Source: Evernia prunastri
Taxonomy: Eukaryota > Ascomycota > Lecanoromycetes > Lecanorales > Parmeliaceae
NCBI GenBank assembly: GCA_003184365.1
Contig: NKYR01000186.1
Span: 1-56,280 of the forward strand
Direction: 5' to 3'
Length of the DNA: 56,280 bases
The translations under genes and the position numbers were made by a program. Shown piece after piece: positions 1-10,717 of the stretch (position 1 is its first letter; each line of letters opens with the position of its first letter). The notes under the pieces are model-generated. The model ran no database searches. It was not told the origin of the DNA and was given only the letters and a program-made list of their open reading frames with translations.

Positions 1-312
1 TCGCCACTATTTTTATCCTTTCTGCTCGCAGACGACTCGCAGGCCAATCTACAGCGCTGGTGCATCGCTTGCCTGAGGGGGGGGGGTAGTGTTACGGACG
101 TACCCTAGGTGTCAGGCACATAGGGAGTGTTTATGGCTATGTGTCTAGCACATAGAGTGTTTATTGGTTATTGACACATTCCCATTGACACATAGGCTAG
201 CGGGGATTCTTCCTAGTATTTAAGCGCTCTTCTTCTGTACATATTTCCTCCTTATCTAGTTGTCTTATTCAATTTACCCCCATTAGACTTGACTCTGGGC
301 ACGGTTCTGACA
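1..312 (+). mobile_element. 3' end of a Ty3/gypsy retrotransposon (pol tail plus LTR)
   Basis: The window opens inside an LTR retrotransposon. Bases 3-89 read in frame as the last residues of the Pol polyprotein, ending in LPEGGG and a TAG stop at 87-89; the LTR starts on the next base. The same tail and LTR occur inverted at 45128-45210, where a chromodomain lies just upstream, so this is a chromovirus-type Ty3/gypsy element. The sequence shows no obvious RIP, which suggests a recent copy. The rest of the element lies outside the window, so its intactness cannot be judged. Confidence 0.85.
90..312 (+). repeat. LTR of the Ty3/gypsy element (223 bp)
   Basis: It begins TGTTACGGACG and ends GGTTCTGACA, with canonical TG...CA ends. 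Near-identical copies lie inverted at 44903-45127 and 46307-46529. It contains a TATTTAAG motif near 220 that could be the promoter box. The following bases (tatat) could be a target duplication, but the other end is not in the window. Confidence 0.9.
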
Positions 313-2397
313 TATATTATTAAAGCAATCATTTAATAAAAAAGATTAGATCTTATAAATAAATGCGTGTAAGAAGATTTTTCTATTTAAAAGTATAGAC
401 GTCTAGTTAAAGAGAAGATTAGTCAATCGTAATAAGCTGAATTTGGGAATGATGTATAGAATTCTGAGGGTGATGCACGGCAATTTTCGTCTATAGAGGA
501 AGAATTCTAAGATTGAGAGGTCTTAACTTTACTTTTAGAGGGTGCTTAGATACTATTAATGATTGATATATATATATATTCTATATAGAAGGTGATGTGT
601 AACGAATATGGCAAACGCAATGGCAAAAGCATGGCAAATCAATGGATTCAATGGATTCAATTGTGGTATGGTAAGTTGTTGATTGAGAAGGCTATGGAGA
701 AAGCTGCTTTTGTAGCCATATTTGCCAAGGCGCTATCCTCCGCTTCTCCGGCTTCTCCTGGTAGGAGCCTCTGCGAAAGGCTTCTGCAGTGACCGTAACA
801 GTTAGCATCAACCCCACAAGCATGCATATCACACTATGACAGCAGGCATTCTCAGAACGATATAAAGCAGCCTACTCTATCAGCAGTCTACTTCGTCAGC
901 ATCCTACTCCGCTCGCAATCAGTTATCTACGCTATCTACTCGCTATAGTATTTGATTAATATATCTACAATCTAATCTCATTATTCTACTGCAAAAGTCT
1001 TTCGCAGCTATTATCTTATTTTAGTATCTTATCTATTTACGACTAGAACGAAATATAAGATAAAGTATAAAAAAGAGTATGAAATAAAGTATAAAATAAG
1101 TATAAAATAAAGTCACGAAAACGGGACATTTTTGTTATTTTTGCTGACAATTATTACGATTACTATAGAAGTCTTCTGCAGACGCTTCTATCAGAAGAGA
1201 TTGAAGACGAAGAAGACTAAGATTCTGACAAATATGACTATATAAGTAGCTTTCTTTATAGCTTTCTCAATAAACAACTTATCACACCACAATTGAATTC
1301 ATTAAATTCATTAATTTTAGATCATTACCTTGCGTTTGCCTTGTTATTCGTTATATAATAAATAACTATCTAGAGTAAATTTATAGAAAACAATAATGCA
1401 TTTTTTGTGAGACGGAATTATCGAATTTTAGAGATGGTGCATTTGTTAGAGTGATGCGCTTTCTGGTAAATACGAGTATAGTAAAGATGAGTAAAATAAT
1501 CGTATAAGATACACGCTATACTTTGTATAGGTTATCTCAACGCTAATGTCACCTCAACACGAATTTTTTTAATTATTCTATCTAGTTACTCACATATATA
1601 TATATTAAGAGCTATAATAATTTATTTTCAGTCTTTTTATTTAATCTAATCTTAATTAGCTTTCTAGTCTTTCTTACAGCAGTTTTATATCACTTAATCT
1701 TCTTATTTTTAAGTGCGTTATATATCTATAACTCTTTAATATTTGCTTACTTCAGAAAAATTTCAATTTTTTCAACTTCTATCTTCTTGCGAGTAGTAAT
1801 CTTAAATCGAATCTTATAAAAGTAAATAATATCTTTCTTTTGAATTATCGTATTGAGCTTTACTTTTCGAGCTATTCAAATTATTACAATTTATTAAATA
1901 ATATCTAATTCTCGCTCAGCGAGAAGTCTCGAAAATATCTTCGCTTTTATCTTACGAATATATTTATTAAATGTCTAATTAAGTGAATATATATTTCGTA
2001 ATTTTTTTTCATATTATATAACTTAACGATAAGTATATAATATAAATTAGTCTTTAAGATTAGATATCTCTTACTCTAAAGTTGTAGATTTTATTAAAGA
2101 ATCTCTTCGCTGAAATATAATTAAGTAATTTAAAACGACGATAAAATCGTAAAAAATAAGATATGTTTTTCGTTATATAGATATGATAGTTTTTTTCGTA
2201 AAAGCTTAATCGTGAATTGCTTGAAAATTGATCAAAAAATTAATCTTTATATAATTATCGTTGATCTAACGCATTGCGATATCCATTGCTTTAGTATATT
2301 AATACTTAAATAATTTAAAAACATTTATATTTAATGATTAATATAGATATATATAGTGTGAGAATAAGCAAAAGAGAATAATGTTATTATCTTTTAT
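313..2397. other. AT-rich, RIP-like intergenic repeat DNA
   Basis: About 2 kb of very AT-rich sequence with stops in all frames, consistent with old repeats degraded by RIP. The only structure I can support inside it is the inverted-repeat element at 600-1354. The short open frame at 592-792 lies over one terminal inverted repeat and is not a credible gene. Confidence 0.6.
600..1354. mobile_element. Non-autonomous element with long terminal inverted repeats
   Basis: Bases 600-666, starting TAACGAATATGGCAAACGCA, reappear as the reverse complement at about 1287-1354, which reads TAACGAATAACAAGGCAAAC outward from the other end. Both arms finish in CAATTGTGG. Many mismatches are G-to-A or C-to-T, so one arm appears RIP-affected. 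The element is about 755 bp with no coding capacity, so it is probably a MITE or a decayed DNA transposon. No clear target duplication is visible, and the superfamily is unknown. Confidence 0.6.
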
Positions 2398-3079
2398 TGA
2401 TTGATTGATTGATTGTTTTATACGCCTATGCTAGCTACTTGATGTAAGCTAATGAGGGTAACATTAACGCTGAACCAGCTTTACGGCTGGGCGTTGAAGA
2501 AACCTGAGGGCGAACCTCTGGACAAAAACTTCAACTAAACAGTACGCTCTCCCTTCTGCTGTGCTCCTTAGGAGCCCTATTACACCACCGCACATCTCTC
2601 TACTTCTTTGCGCCGACTCTTCTATTCTCTGACTTTTGTATCTCTGATCGCCCCCGCCTCTAGAGGCGGGTACGATCGCTTCTTCGTGCGCCCTTTTTGG
2701 GCTTAATGGTCTCCTCTACCCCGAGGGGTAGTCTTGACCGTTGGAGTTGTTCGCTGGCCAACTCGAAGCTGTTTAACCAGCCGGAGTTAACCATCCACCT
2801 TGCCGCTACCCGGATCCCTTTGGTCGTGGTCAGCATTGTCTGGAAGTCCCTGGTACCCGCCTCCGCAAGTAGCCGTGGTTTATCCTCCCGCGATCTCGGA
2901 CAGAAGAGGAGGATATGCTTGACATCTTGTCTTCTCCATCCGCACCTGCAGTCGGGGTCGATACCTGGAACCCTTATCCTGTTGAGGAATGCGTTAAGCC
3001 CGATTTTGCCGCTTCTCATTTGGACAGCGACCGAGCTCTCAGCCTTCCTCAGCATCTTGTGGTGGTCGAACCTGCCGTC
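2398..3079 (-). mobile_element. 5'-truncated Tad1-like LINE with 13-bp target duplication
   Basis: A 682-bp insertion of normal base composition inside AT-rich DNA. It is flanked on both sides by the 13-mer TATTATCTTTTAT (2385-2397 and 3080-3092), the expected target-site duplication. On the minus strand it carries the end of LINE ORF2, a 3' UTR, and a terminal (CAAT)n tail next to 2398. Truncation at the 5' end is typical of LINE insertion by target-primed reverse transcription. The same 3' end recurs at 56215-56280 in the same orientation, so the family has several copies. Confidence 0.88.
2660..3078 (-). pseudogene. C-terminal fragment of LINE ORF2 (post-RNase H, zinc-knuckle tail)
   Basis: Open frame of about 139 codons running from the truncated 5' end of the LINE copy to a stop at 2660. 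It encodes the C-terminal tail typical of Tad1/jockey-type polyproteins: a Leu-rich segment followed by a Cys-x-Cys ... His-x4-Cys cluster (CRCGWRRQDVKHILLFCP). Reverse transcriptase, endonuclease and most of RNase H are absent because of truncation, so this copy cannot mobilise by itself. It has no start codon of its own. Confidence 0.8.
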
Positions 3080-3092
3080 TATTATCTTTTAT

Positions 3093-3955
3093 ATAGCTAA
3101 GTATTTCTCTTATAAAATAATTATTATAATTATTAAATAGTAGTAATCTTCGTGTTTTTATACGTTTATTCTTCGTAAAACGATTAAAATACTTAATTTA
3201 GATTTTACATAAATCATTATTTGCGTATTTAAAACTATTAATAATTTAGAAAATATCGAAATTAAGACTTTTTTAAAATTAATTTTTTAGATATTATTTT
3301 TTAATTAGAATTAATATCGAAGAAAGCGTATAGTCTGAATCACTAATACACTCAATTAACGTGATATATTCTCTATTATTCGCGTTCGTTGAATAAAGTA
3401 AAAGTGTTTTTTCTTCTATAATAATTTATTAATTCTTTTGAATTCTAATTCAAAAGTCTATTTTATCGAAATTATAGATATTTTCAATTTATACTTTAGA
3501 CTCTTGATATTCGTTCTAAAAACGTTAAAATTAGTCTAAAATAGTCTCTAACTTATACGTATTCTTTCTTTAAAATATAAGAGACTTTTACTTACGTATT
3601 TTATATTAAGAACTACGTTTTAAGAATCGTATTAATTAATGATTATTTACGCGTCTGAGTGAATTAGAACGCTCGCGAAGAATAAAGTTTACAGCTCTTA
3701 TAAGTATTAAATAACGATAAGATATTTTTAATTTATTGAGTCGTTATAGATATTAATGAAAAGTCTATTCTTTATAATCTATAAGAGCGTACGAGTGATT
3801 GTCTTTAAATGAAATCTTATTGTAGTAATTTAGAAGCTAATCGTAGAGCATATTGTATTCAATAGTCAATTGAGTGATTTTAGACTTTATTTCAGAAACA
3901 ATAGTGACTAAGATCTCTTGAATACGTAATTGAATCACGATATATGAATTAGACA
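3093..3955. other. AT-rich RIP-like sequence
   Basis: Continuation of the AT-rich block after the LINE insertion, without open frames. Composition changes sharply near 3955, where ordinary GC content begins. I see no recognisable gene remnant or LTR here. Confidence 0.55.
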
Positions 3956-4781
3956 TGTTGTGGTTGTAGTAGATGACTGTGGGATGGGTGAGTCAAATAT
4001 TCAAAAATTTAGGTGTTGGGGTGGCATTAGCGTTGGGATGGCCCATACAAAGTGTAGCGTGTATCCCATACGATTAAGATAAATACCCACAGACCTAAAC
4101 CATCTGATATCTCCTAGCTTCTCTTACAACAAGAATGTCCATCAAGTTGTCTACCAAAAAGTCTTGCGAGCAGTCAACCACGCGATGCTGGAGAATTGCA
4201 TAAGCTTTCCACATCCCAGCTGAGGCTTTTCCCAACACTGTGCTCCGAAGTTTCTACCATTCACCTGCTCGGATCGATTATATCATCAAACATCATTGGA
4301 AGTAGCAGCTATTAGAGCCAATTATGTAATCGCAATAAATCTAACATCAAAGAGGCTTGGATCCACCGGAGCTGCTAGGCGACCTGGGAGACACACCTTC
4401 TTGTGCTTCTTGCTCCAAAAATTCGGACCAAAGTTCTGCAAGAGATTCCTTCCTTGTGCTGCCTTCTGGGTAGAAATCAGTAGATAAGGATGGTGTACTA
4501 GGCGTTCTGTGCCATGGCGATATTGGCACGCGGAGATTTGCCGGGCGCGCAAGACCAGCTTGTTCTCTTTGTTCTGTAACTGTCAGTCAATGACAGTTCG
4601 GTTTTCTTAAAGCGCAAAAGTCCACTCTACCATCTGTCCAAGCAAGTAAACTTGCAATTATTTGCAACACTTGGAACTTCTTAGGATCAGCCCTTTCCAG
4701 AGCCAAAAAATGTAGGAAATGGTTGGTAACGAGTTGTCTGAAGAGATTAGCAAACGCAAACAGCGCTTGTTGTGCAAAGCC
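3956..4781. other. Intergenic, downstream of rud3; contains a hairpin
   Basis: Normal-composition DNA between the AT-rich block and the 3' end of rud3. A perfect 8-bp inverted repeat with a 5-base loop, AACTGTCA-gtcaa-TGACAGTT, lies at 4578-4598. It sits about 180 bp past the rud3 stop on the rud3 strand and could affect 3'-end formation, but nothing proves a role. No coding region could be supported. Confidence 0.4.
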
Positions 4782-6302
4782 TTACTTATCAATGGTGTCT
4801 TCGGGTTTGCCCTTTTTTAGGTATCTCAACGCCTTTGTCAAATGATCATTCAGAATTACTGCCTCGTGCCGAAGCTTTCCAATGAGGAGGTTCTTCTCCT
4901 TTACTTCTTTCTCGAAAGGCAAAGCTCTTTCAAGCTCCTGCTTCGTCGACTCGAGCGAAATAGTAGCGTCGGCTGCTTTCCCTTCAACCTCTCGTAGTTG
5001 CTTCTGTAATTCTTCGACCTGTGCCTGCGAGTTTTCGACGACCTCTCGTAGTTCACGTCTGCGAGCTAAATGGTTGTCAGAATCTGGAGTCTTTAAACCT
5101 GAGTGGGACTTACCATCTTGGAGTTCCTGGAGTGCCCTCTGAAGCCCGTCAACGGTCAACGATTGACTATCACACTCGGAGGCTGCTCTTTCATGGGCTT
5201 CACGATGGCTTGCCACTTGCTCCTCCAGATCTGCGACCCGCTCCACGATACTCTCCCGAATGGTTCGTTCTTCCATTGCAAGGACCTCCCAATCTTGCAT
5301 GGCTTGTTTTGCTGCCTCAAACTCTTCTTTGGCATACGCCTCTCGTTGTATCAGATCTTCTCTCTCCTTAGACCAATTTTGCTGCGAAAGAGTAGTTCTG
5401 TTCCGAAGACTCGACAATTCTTTTGACCTCTGCTCTCCCTCCTCTGCCAAAGCTGCTACCTCTGCAGCACGTGCCTCGTTCTGTTCATGAAGATTGCCAC
5501 GTTGCTCCTCGAGATCTTCTATTCGACTCCGTGCCTGCGACAATTCTTCCTATGCTGCTATGAGCAACGTCAAAGCAGAGGCAAACACACACCTACAGCA
5601 TCTGCTTTCAACCGTGCGCCCAGTTGTGACTTTATTGTGTTGACTTTTCCAAGCAAGTTTCGATATTGTGTCTCAGCTTGTTCTTTCTCCCCCTGGGTGT
5701 CCGCAAGCTGACCCCGGATGCTGCCCAGCTCGTCTTCGTGTTTTCCTTGGATCTCTTCAAGAGATTTCCGAACTTGCGCTACCTCTTCCCGGAGAGCAGC
5801 TCGCTCGTTCACTAGCGCCTCCAATCTCGCGTCTGTATCAATCACCGCAGGTGCCGTACTTTTGTCATCAACTGAACAGTCTCTATAAGTCGGGGAACCT
5901 TCCTCAGCGACTGACTCTTCATGAGAATTGACCTCGGCAAAAGTATCTAGAACATCGTCGGTCTTTTTCGATGTACCGTTGGTCATTGGGCGTCCCAAGT
6001 CACTCTCGTCCTTTTGAGGCGAGCAGGGTGGTTCTGCAGGTGTCTTGGAATTTTGCTCTTCTCCATCAGCGTCGTCGTTTTCGTGTTCATCGTCAGCTTT
6101 AGCGCCATTGGACTTTCCAAGATCACCGTTCGGCTTAGCTTTGCTACCTTTCTTTTTCTTGTGCTTCTTGGCTTTTGAAACTGATACTTTTAGCCTACAC
6201 TAATGCAGTAGCAGGCTACCCTGGTCAAAAGATGGTATTTTGTAAAGGAAACATACCTAGAGAGGGTGGGTTTGTAAGGTCTGAAGTAGCGACAGAAGAC
6301 AT
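4782..6302 (-). CDS. rud3: Golgi matrix protein Rud3 (GRAB-domain golgin)
   Basis: Model: exons 6302-6257, 6180-5597, 5549-4782 (465 aa). The start is MSSVATSDLT; the first intron (76 nt, GTATGT donor) joins in frame to a Lys-rich stretch (KAKKHKKKKGSKAK). The second intron is 47 nt. An acidic N-terminal part is followed by about 300 residues of heptad-rich coiled coil. The C-terminus carries the GRIP-related Arf-binding (GRAB) motif, recognisable as EKNLLIGKLRHEAVILNDHL and the segment after it. In yeast, Rud3 is a cis-Golgi golgin that binds GTP-Arf1 through this domain and tethers vesicles. It is divergently transcribed from the methionyl-tRNA synthetase gene. The family call rests on the C-terminal motif plus architecture. 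Confidence 0.88.
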
Positions 6303-6691
6303 GATGTGGACAGCTTGCGGGAATGCTTCAATGTGGAGCTTAGGTAGTGTCGCCGTGATAGAGTACACCGATATTTGCTCGAGTAAACGGACAACAAATC
6401 AGCGCCCACTTTCATTCGATCGCCCGTTTCAAAAGTAAGTACCGTACCTTAGCTTTCAATACTAGTAGACGCGAAGCGAAACTGACTTTATAATACGCGG
6501 CAGTGGCAAAGAGCCGCTTATCAAACAACTGCTGCGCATCGCAACCGAATGTGCCATATTGGTACATTGCTACTTAAATGAATAGTGATACTCGCCAAGA
6601 ATAATTAGTTCTTGGGTGTGATGTGAAATCATATGATGATACAAACAAGGCTTTTTCTGCAATATATATCTACCTTCGAATACTCTCCACG
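6303..6691. promoter_or_regulatory. Bidirectional promoter region, rud3 / MetRS
   Basis: 389 bp between the start codons of two divergent genes, so it should hold both promoters and 5' UTRs. I could not identify defined binding sites. An upstream in-frame ATG exists at 6623 for the MetRS frame, but the conserved N-terminus starts at 6692. Confidence 0.5.
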
Positions 6692-9086
6692 ATGGAGGCT
6701 CCAAGGAAAATCCTTCCGGTCAAGGGAAAGACGAATGTATTAATCACAAGTGCTTTACCTTACGTTAATAATGGTACGTATGCGCATTTCGAGGGGGTCT
6801 ATCTCTGAACAAAACTGTGTCCTCACTCTCCAGATCTGCTTTTAGATTATGAATCGTGCTTGCCTCATGAGCTGTTCCATAACCTCCTGAGTCGACTTCG
6901 TATTACAATCAAAACGCTGACCCACAAACTTGTCCAGTACCCCACCTTGGGAATATCGTTGGGAGTGTCTTGAGCGCAGACGTCTTTTCTAGGTATGCTC
7001 AAACCTGCTATGCTCTATACGCTCTTATTGATCCTGCATAGGTACAACAAAGCAAGGGGACGACCTACATTATTTGTTTGCGGCACCGATGAATACGGAA
7101 CAGCTACGGAAACCAAGGCATTGGAAGAAAAGGTTTCTCCCAGAGAACTCTGTGACAAGTACAACAAGATTCACGCGGAGATATACGATTGGTTCGAGAT
7201 TGGTTTCGATATCTTTGGGAGAACCTCCACCCAACAACAGCAAGATATAACCCAGGATATATTTCGAAAACTTCACGAGAATGATTACCTGATCGAGCGG
7301 ACTTCGCAGCAGCCATACTGTGAGACCCACAAATCGTTTCTTGCTGATCGGTATATTGAGGGTACTTGTCCGAAATGTGGGTATGAAGACGCACGAGGCG
7401 ATCAATGCGACAAGTGTGGCTCCGTGGACTACGGGCCATTAGACCTGAAGAATGCCAGATGCAAAATTGATCCAGATGCGACGCCGGTAGTACGGCAAAC
7501 AAGACATATTCACATCAGACTGGACAAGCTTCAGCCGGATATACAAGAGTGGTTCGAAAAGGCCAGTGAAGACGGTGCTTGGTCCAGCAACGGGAAAGTC
7601 ATCACAGAATCTTGGCTAAAGCAAGGACTGCGGGATCGAGGCATCACCAGAGATTTGAAGTGGGGAACCCCACTACCACTCGATGTTTTCCCGGACGAGA
7701 CAGACAAAGAGATCTACAAAGATAAAGTGTTCTATGTCTGGTTCGATGCCTGCATTGGCTATGTGTCGATAACCGCAAATTATACCGAAGACTGGGAGAA
7801 GTGGTGGCGCAACCCAGACGTGAAGCTTTATCAATTTATGGGGAAGGACAATGTGCCTTTTCATTCGGTTATTTTCCCTGGCAGTCAAATCGGCACAAAA
7901 GAGCCGTGGACTATGCTACACCACTTATCGACAACAGAGTACCTGAACTACGAGAATGGCAAATTCTCCAAGTCACGGGGAGTCGGTGTGTTTGGCAACA
8001 ATGCAAAAGACACAGGCATCCCCGCCGACGTATGGAGGTACTACCTTTTGAAGCACCGACCAGGTATGTAACCCAAGTACCATTTTTTCTCAAACAGAAA
8101 TACGCTTTGAGCACCAAGGCAGCATTGGCGGGCAGATTAGTTCTTATTCCAGGAGTTGTGCTACAATACAATTCCGTGGAAGGTGCTGACCCTGGGTTCT
8201 CTCGTCAAAGAAACTGCCGACAGCCAATTCGAATGGAGGGATTTTATTGCCCAAAACAACAATGAATTGCTTGCAAAGCTCGGGAATTTTGTCAATCGCA
8301 TCGTGAAGCTTGTCAATAGCAAGATCTATGATTCTGTTATACCAGATTACACCGCTGGGTATTCGGATTCCGTGATCGAGCAGGCTAAGGTCGAGATCAA
8401 TCAGCATTTGAAACAGTATTTAAAGCATCTTGAGGCAGTCAGTCTGAAAGATGGTCTGCAAAGCGCTATGGACATTGCACAGGCGGGAAATAATTTTGTG
8501 AGTGGAATGTTACACGCCAACCCCCAAGACCTGTCTGATGAAGAATTATAAGATCCAAAGCAACAAGCTCGATAACAAGCTCGCTGCAAATGAGCCCGAA
8601 AAAGCGGCAGCGGTTGTAGGTCTTGCCATAAACATCATTTATCTCTGCGCCAGCGTATTCGAACCATACCTTCCCGCGACTTCCGAATCTATTCTAGCGC
8701 AATTGGACGCACCGTTTCTCTACATCCCTGATCGATGGATGGCCAACGATTTAAGGCCGGGCCATCATATTGGCAAAGCAATGTACCTTTTCGCACAGAT
8801 TGACCCGAAGAAAGAGGACGAATGGCGGGACATGTACGGAGGAACCCAAGCAGAGAGGCTGAAGAAGGACGAGGAGACAGCGAAGAAGGCCGCGGCTAAG
8901 GCAGCTGTGAAAGCAAAAAAGGCAGAGAGGAAGGCAAAGAAACCAGAACAGCAGGTTGAAAAGGAGCAAGCGCAGCAAACTGTGGAGGAAACGGCGACGA
9001 AAGGAGCGAAGGCTATTGAAGTGGGGAAAGAGGCAGTGGATGGTATAAGAGATGGAGTTCAACAGGTAACGCTGCCTTCATCATGA
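6692..9086 (+). CDS. Methionyl-tRNA synthetase, cytosolic
   Basis: Model: exons 6692-6773, 6938-6992, 7042-8063, 8211-8497, 8553-9086 (659 aa). It charges tRNA-Met with methionine for cytosolic translation. The class I HIGH motif is split by intron 1 and restored as VPHLGN (about residues 28-33). A CPKCG...CDKCG zinc-binding knuckle lies near residues 155-171, and the KMSKS loop is present as KFSKSRG near 353. The anticodon-binding helical domain follows. The C-terminus is a Lys/Ala-rich charged tail, similar in character to appended RNA-binding tails of eukaryotic MetRS. No mitochondrial presequence is apparent. Intron 3 (147 nt) is longer than the others. The yeast counterpart is MES1. Confidence 0.95.
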
Positions 9087-9569
9087 TGACTGAAGTCCAA
9101 GACAAGCTTGGAAAGCATGACTGCAGACCGATTGCTGGGCCATTATTGATTTGTTTTCGACCTCCTCGGCCAGCGCGTGCTGCATGAATGAATCACTGAA
9201 TGCTTGGTTTATGGTTACGAATTACTTTTATTCATGATGACCTACCTTATTATGGTTGAGGGGTTCCTATGGCCAAAAAGGCATGGTTGATGTACCTTAG
9301 GAGAGATGTCCGATAAGGGAATTCGGGGAACTCGGAACTCAACAGAAAGCGCAAGGAAGCCGAAAAGCGGGGACATGACAATAGAGAATATGTAAGATAC
9401 ATGGCATTCCGCCATGAATTGCATTCGATCTACTTATTTTATCACTATTACGAATCTGACATACACCCTCATGCACTTCTAAAACAATTGAATCAAATCC
9501 TGCCTGTAAGAAAAATCAAGCCAACTTCATACTCCTACTAGGTACCCTCTCAACTATCATCACTCACCC
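9087..9569. other. Intergenic
   Basis: Between the MetRS stop and the next plus-strand start, holding the MetRS 3' UTR and the promoter of the 172-aa protein gene. No further feature could be supported. Confidence 0.4.
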
Positions 9570-10178
9570 ATGTCTCGTATTACTGCCATTCAGAGAACCG
9601 GCGCATTTCGGCGCCTTGTCGCGCTGGACACCCCGCGAGCTTATAATTCCTGCCTTCCTGAACAAATTAGGTAGACTCTGCCAATCCAGCTTCTGATGAG
9701 CAGCTGCTGAGTTCTCTGAACCTAAAGGAATTCAAAGTCCAACCGCCTTTTTCACTGCAGCAGCCAAAGAAAAACACTTGGAGACACCTCAACCATCGAC
9801 TTTGCTTACTTTCCCCAGTATGAGCTCCGTGAGCCCACAAAGAATGAGATCATGCGTATTCCCATCCTTCCTTTCAATTCTACAGCGCCTGCCGAGTCAA
9901 GAAGCAACGAAGCTCTTGAGTCGGTGATTCGACCAGAGATCACGACGGCTAGTGCCAATGGCACACACATTGAGTCCCCCTCCGCAATGTCGGACGTGAC
10001 CGACAACCCAGGGCACACAGATCTCAATCCCTTCGACTTAACAAATACGGTTACCACGGCGGCGTCAAAAGCGACAGGGGTACCAGTTGAGAGACTGCAG
10101 GAGTCGGGGGTCGTGAAGGAACTCTGGCATGGACTGTTGGATGATATATTAGGGACAAGCAAGAGTGCGAAGGCCTGA
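9570..10178 (+). CDS. Small protein with mitochondrial-type N-terminus, function unknown
   Basis: Model: exons 9570-9670 and 9761-10178 (172 aa). The N-terminus (MSRITAIQRTGAFRRLVALD) is Arg-rich, lacks acidic residues before the Asp at position 20 and looks like a mitochondrial targeting sequence. The intron (90 nt) uses a weak GTAGAC donor and a TTTTTCACTGCAG acceptor. The second exon continues through an aromatic block (TIDFAYFPQYELREP) that ends in RIPILPF, then a polar middle and a helical C-terminus (VVKELWHGLLDDILG). I do not recognise a named domain. The reading frame and splice phase are coherent, so I regard it as a real fungal gene. The alternative is that the short second exon alone is the gene. 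Confidence 0.65.
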
Positions 10179-10717
10179 ATCAGGAGCCGTGTCAGGGATT
10201 CTGACCACGTCAGTCATAATTCTTATTAGAGAGATTCTCGATTCGTGTCTATTTCTTGATTGGAAGCCTGGAAGGCTACGATGCAGCCAGCGAGGCTGCT
10301 GGGTGTCGGCACACTTTTATTACGAGCGCGTTACTTGTTCTTTAGCTGACGATGTCGATTCAATTGGAATGAAGACCAGGCTGTGGAAGGAATTGTCTCA
10401 TGATTCTAGCCTTTGATCTATGAGACGAGTATAGCTTTGTCCAAAGCCGACTGCAGATACCAATTTGCTAAGGGAAGTTCCTGTTGTCCTGTTGCTATGT
10501 GATATGGTGCCTCATCCTTTTAGTCGAGCATATGCATGTGCTACGAAGGAACGGCCCACAAAACAAGGGAAAGCAAATAGGCGCGCCTTTGAGTAGAGTA
10601 ATTGACTAGTGTCATCAGCCCTATCTGTTCGATGAGACCCCTGGAGCCCTGGACGGCACTTCTACAAAATATTTGTTCTATTCTTTTGCTCTCCGATGAT
10701 GTTTCTACAGAAATACA
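10179..10717. other. Intergenic
   Basis: About 540 bp of ordinary composition between two plus-strand genes, presumably the 3' UTR of the 172-aa gene and the AVT promoter. No coding or repeat feature could be supported. Confidence 0.4.

Noticed and set aside
592..792. 66-codon frame in the AT-rich block
   Set aside because: It overlies the terminal inverted repeat of a mobile element.
9806..10162. 118-codon minus-strand frame opposite the 172-aa protein
   Set aside because: Shadow of the plus-strand exon; the plus strand has coherent splicing and a targeting-like N-terminus.
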